From CAZWDO01 sp964632485 [NCBI: uncultured bacterium] (lineage in GTDB: Bacteria > JAGOEH01), in NCBI GenBank assembly GCA_964632485.1, contig CAZWDO010000045.1, forward strand, positions 6,060 through 11,419: DNA of 5,360 nucleotides, in the 5' to 3' direction. Positions 1-3,200 of this stretch are shown here, one piece after another. Made by a program: the position numbers and the translations under genes. Within the stretch, counting starts at the first letter, position 1. Each line of letters begins with the position of its first letter. The notes under the pieces are model-generated. The model was not told where the DNA came from. It was given only the letters and a program-made list of their open reading frames with translations, and did not search any database.

Positions 1-178
1 TCGAGGACACTCTCGAAGACATTTTGTCCCCGATAACTTTTTTGATTTGGATATGGAAATAGAGGGAATCGCCGTCCGCGTCGGGAAGATTAGTCCAGCT
101 AAAGACTGGATTGACGCTATTGACGCATTGCTCCTCCTCAGGATATGCCAATTCCGGACACGCGGGCGGGTGGTCGCA
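1..178 (-). other. Module 8: N-terminal part of an eighth FN3-like module, cut by the window edge
   Basis: In the post-frameshift frame, CDHPPACPELAYP is followed by the conserved Cys (125-127), FSW (95-103), the acidic turn DADGDSLYF (56-79) and HIQIKK. The usual next elements (the T-x-Y-Y-W strand and the W-S-F strand) should lie beyond the left edge. This shows that the array does not end at the annotated stop. Confidence 0.8.
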
Positions 179-204
179 AACGCGCATCATCACCACCAGA
201 CTCG

Positions 205-3200
205 TCAACGAATCGTTCTGATCGCAGAAATAAAGCGTATCGCGATAGACGCCCGCGTCTTTTGCGTTGTATCGATTTGGATCGACAAGGTAACCGAATC
301 GCAGGGTGCAACGATGCCGTTCGTTTCGCCCAGGGTCAGCCACTCAGCCGGGGAATTTCCCGACGGCTGGCACAGGCGCCAATGCACAGTGTCCCCGGCA
401 TTGATTAAATAAATCGAATCCTCGATTATTCCGCAGGGAAATATCAGGGAATCCTGGCTGATCAGCATGCGCGGCCCCTCATATTCGATAGAGAAACTGC
501 GGATCGTATCCGTACAGCAACCCGCGCTGTCGCAGGCTGTCAGTTTCCACCAATAGGTCGTATTGTGCTCGAATGTAGCGAGAGAAAAAGAAAGCTCCAT
601 TAGCGGAGTGGAAGGTACCACGAGCTGAGTGAACGATGGATCGGTGGCGATGGCAATGGTATAAGTCACAGGATCTCCATCGGGATCCTCCGCGACCCAG
701 CTCATAGTAATAGCGCCCGTGGAATCGGGTTCGGTGCACGGATGTCGGTCCGGCGGATACATGGCATTAATGAGAGGGCAATGATTGGGAATCGTCATAC
801 TCACGAAAACCGTATCCGTCGGTGCGGCATGATCGCGGGACGCAATAACGATCTCATCCGTATAGACCCCGCGCGTCATGCCCGCGGAATCCACCGTTAC
901 CGACACCATTTCGTTCTCCCGGAAAGACAGCGAGCCATTAGCCGGTTCAATGCGCGTGATCCACGATTCCTGCCAGGTCGATTGCCAGTTCAGCGGATCG
1001 CAGCCGGCGTTGAAAATCCGAAAGACTTTCGAATTGGATTGGCGAGGCAGGGAGAAATTAAAATTCAGTGGGTCAATGAGCGTCAAATCCCGAAACGGCG
1101 CATTCGCTTCCCGTTCATACGGATCAGCGAAAAAATCAAGGTCCGGATACACAAAGAAAGAGTCAATGGAGCTGAATATCGCGCTTTTCCCGTCTGTGGC
1201 GGAGATTTTCCAGTAATAAGTCGTGTTGACGCTGAGATTGGCCGGTGGATTGACCGTCGGAGCGAAGGAAGTTTCGCTGGTCGCCGTAACAATTTTTTGC
1301 GTACAGGAGGGATTCGTATCGAGATACAGATCATACGTCAAGGCATCGCCGTCGCCGTCATGCGCTGTCCAGCTCAACTCGATACCGTCAGCGAGACAGA
1401 TGCTGTCCGCGGAGGCGGTAATGCCATCGATCACCGGCGGTATATTGTCAATATTAATCTCCAGCCAGACAGTATCCGGGGAGGCGCCGCTGTTACTCTC
1501 GATGATAATGAAATCCAGGTGCATCCCCGGTTCCAGACCGGCAATATCCTTATCAAAACAAATCGTTCCGATCTCTCCGCTTTCCAGACTTCCCGAAACC
1601 GGATCATAATTCCGGGTCCATTCGCGCCGGTTGGGGTCGATCAAATTCGACAATTCCCAGTCCAGGGTCTGGCAGCCCGTATTACGGATTGCCCAACAAT
1701 ATCGGTCTTTGTCAGAAAGGATAATCGTCCGGTCATTTTTTAAATCCAAACTTTGCATAATCTCTAAATGCGCCAACGGCCGATAAACAAAGGAACAAAC
1801 AGTGTCGCTGTTAATCGTGGCGATGCCGTCGGTGGCGATGACATACCACCAATACGTTTCTCCCTCGTTCAACCCCGAAAGAGCGCAACTGGTATCGCTT
1901 AGCCATGAAACGGAAGCTTTATGCTGGGGTGGATTGACGGTATCCAGATATATATCATAAACAACTGCATCGCTGTCGCAATCTCCGCTCGCATTCCAAC
2001 TCAAAATAACAGGAGTATCCAAACAGATAACCGAATCCCCGCGCGGCGCAATCAAGCTGAATGCTTCAGGGGGATGGTTATTAACCGTGAGGCTGACTAA
2101 TAAAGTATCCACAGCGCGGTTATTATCGCATTCGGCGATATAAAGGGTGTCAAGATAAAATCCTTTGGCCAATTGACAGGAACTCAATATATTCGGTTTT
2201 AAGCTTATCGCGACGTACCGCGAACTATCCGCCGGAATTATACTTTGTTGTGGGGTAAAATTAAACCAGGGCTGAATCGGATTTTTAAAACCCGCCTGCA
2301 GACAATATTCGATCGATTGGCATTCCCCCTCCGCTTTTAATTGAAATGTCTTTAAAGTAGTGGCTGCCGATAAAACAATCGGGTTTTCCTGAGCTATCAA
2401 TTTCAATTTAGAAGGATAGACCGTAGTGAAGCTCCAAATCGGGCCTTCGCTTCGGTTCCCGGCGCTGTCAATGGCGATAATCTTCCAATAATAGGGGGTA
2501 TGCTCTTTCAATGGCGCGCCAGGGACCGGGCAAAAACTGTTTGTCTGCCTGATTATAAAAGGCGGATCCTCCGATTCGCCAAAATATACCTCATATTCCA
2601 GGGAATCGTCTTCCGGGTCGGAACAAGTCCAGCGCAATATAGTATCCTGAGAAATACAATTCGCGCTGTCCAATGGATAAACAATAATCGGCGCAGCAGG
2701 CGGATTATTCACTATACAAAATTTAACAAAGATTTGTTCACTTCCACAGGTCAATGAGGCAATATCAATCGTATCCTCGTAACATCCGGGCGCTCGCAGG
2801 CTATCATGGATCGATACAGAAAATTCATCATTACCGTAAGCGCCAAGAGCGCCCGATCTTTTGCTCAGGATCAGCCAATCGGCATGAGTAGAAGCTGTCC
2901 AGGCCAAACTGTCGCAACCGGTATTGGTAATAGTGGCTTGGCGGGAATTACGGGACGCGCCAAAATCAAGCGCGGATGGATCAACCGATAATGAACAGGG
3001 TTCATCAGTTTTAAACGACCAGACAGGACCTTCCACGCCTTCCGGACACGATTCGGAAAAAGCGACAATTTTCCAATAATATGTAGCGCTTTCCTCTAAA
3101 TTATTAATGGTATAATTGGAATTACCTACATTATCGTCAATTATTGGAGGAGGATTGCTGGCGCCAAAATAAACATCGTAGGTGATCTGCTCCCCTGTAG

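Larger units (their letters stand above)
1..259 (-). pseudogene. Continuation of the same protein in the next frame after a single-base frameshift (end of B7 and start of A8)
   Basis: From 259 downward, the frame one base off the long frame stays open for 86 codons to the window edge. It begins DAGVYRDTLYFCDQ, which is the missing C-terminal strand of module B7; compare GVYTDEIVIAS in B6 and GNYYDTLHVTS in B1. It then enters an eighth FN3-like module: CDHPPACPELAYP, a Cys at 125-127, a FSW strand, and DADGDSLYF. The distance from the conserved Cys of A7 to that of A8 is 204 residues when one base is restored, matching the period of the earlier pairs. No start codon is expected here because this is the body of the same protein. 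It is labelled as a broken part because, as written, it cannot be translated with the upstream portion. A sequencing or assembly error is as likely as a true mutation. The sequence runs off the left edge, so the real C-terminus is unknown. Confidence 0.85.
179..786 (-). other. Module pair 7: FN3-like A7 and BACON-like B7 (B7 interrupted by the frameshift)
   Basis: A7 (1422-1523) has NHCPLINAMYPP, Cys1438, MSW (1449-1451), the acidic turn DPDGDPVTY (1455-1463), TTYWWKLTACD (1497-1507) and RSFSIEY. B7 begins at 1524 with DSLIFPCG (1533-1540), NAGDTVHW (1550-1557), AEWLTLGETNGIV (1568-1580) and VTLSIQID (1586-1593). The long frame then departs from the family after Lys1597. In the adjacent frame the module finishes properly with DAGVYRDTLYFCD and LVVMMRV (down to 179). 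Restoring one base makes B7 a normal module of about 107 residues. Confidence 0.8.

Noticed and set aside
238-259. Rho-independent terminator
   Set aside because: The stems are short, lack a following T tract, and lie within coding sequence that continues as the same protein.
47-412. Plus-strand open frame over the frameshift region
   Set aside because: It covers A8 and B7 on the opposite strand, which explain the sequence through module homology. The plus-strand translation has no domain-like pattern.
742-1743. A 333-codon open frame on the plus strand
   Set aside because: It lies opposite modules B5-B6, whose minus-strand frame has clear conserved motifs. The plus-strand product is rich in Arg and Ile with no recognisable domain, as expected for a shadow of a minus-strand gene.
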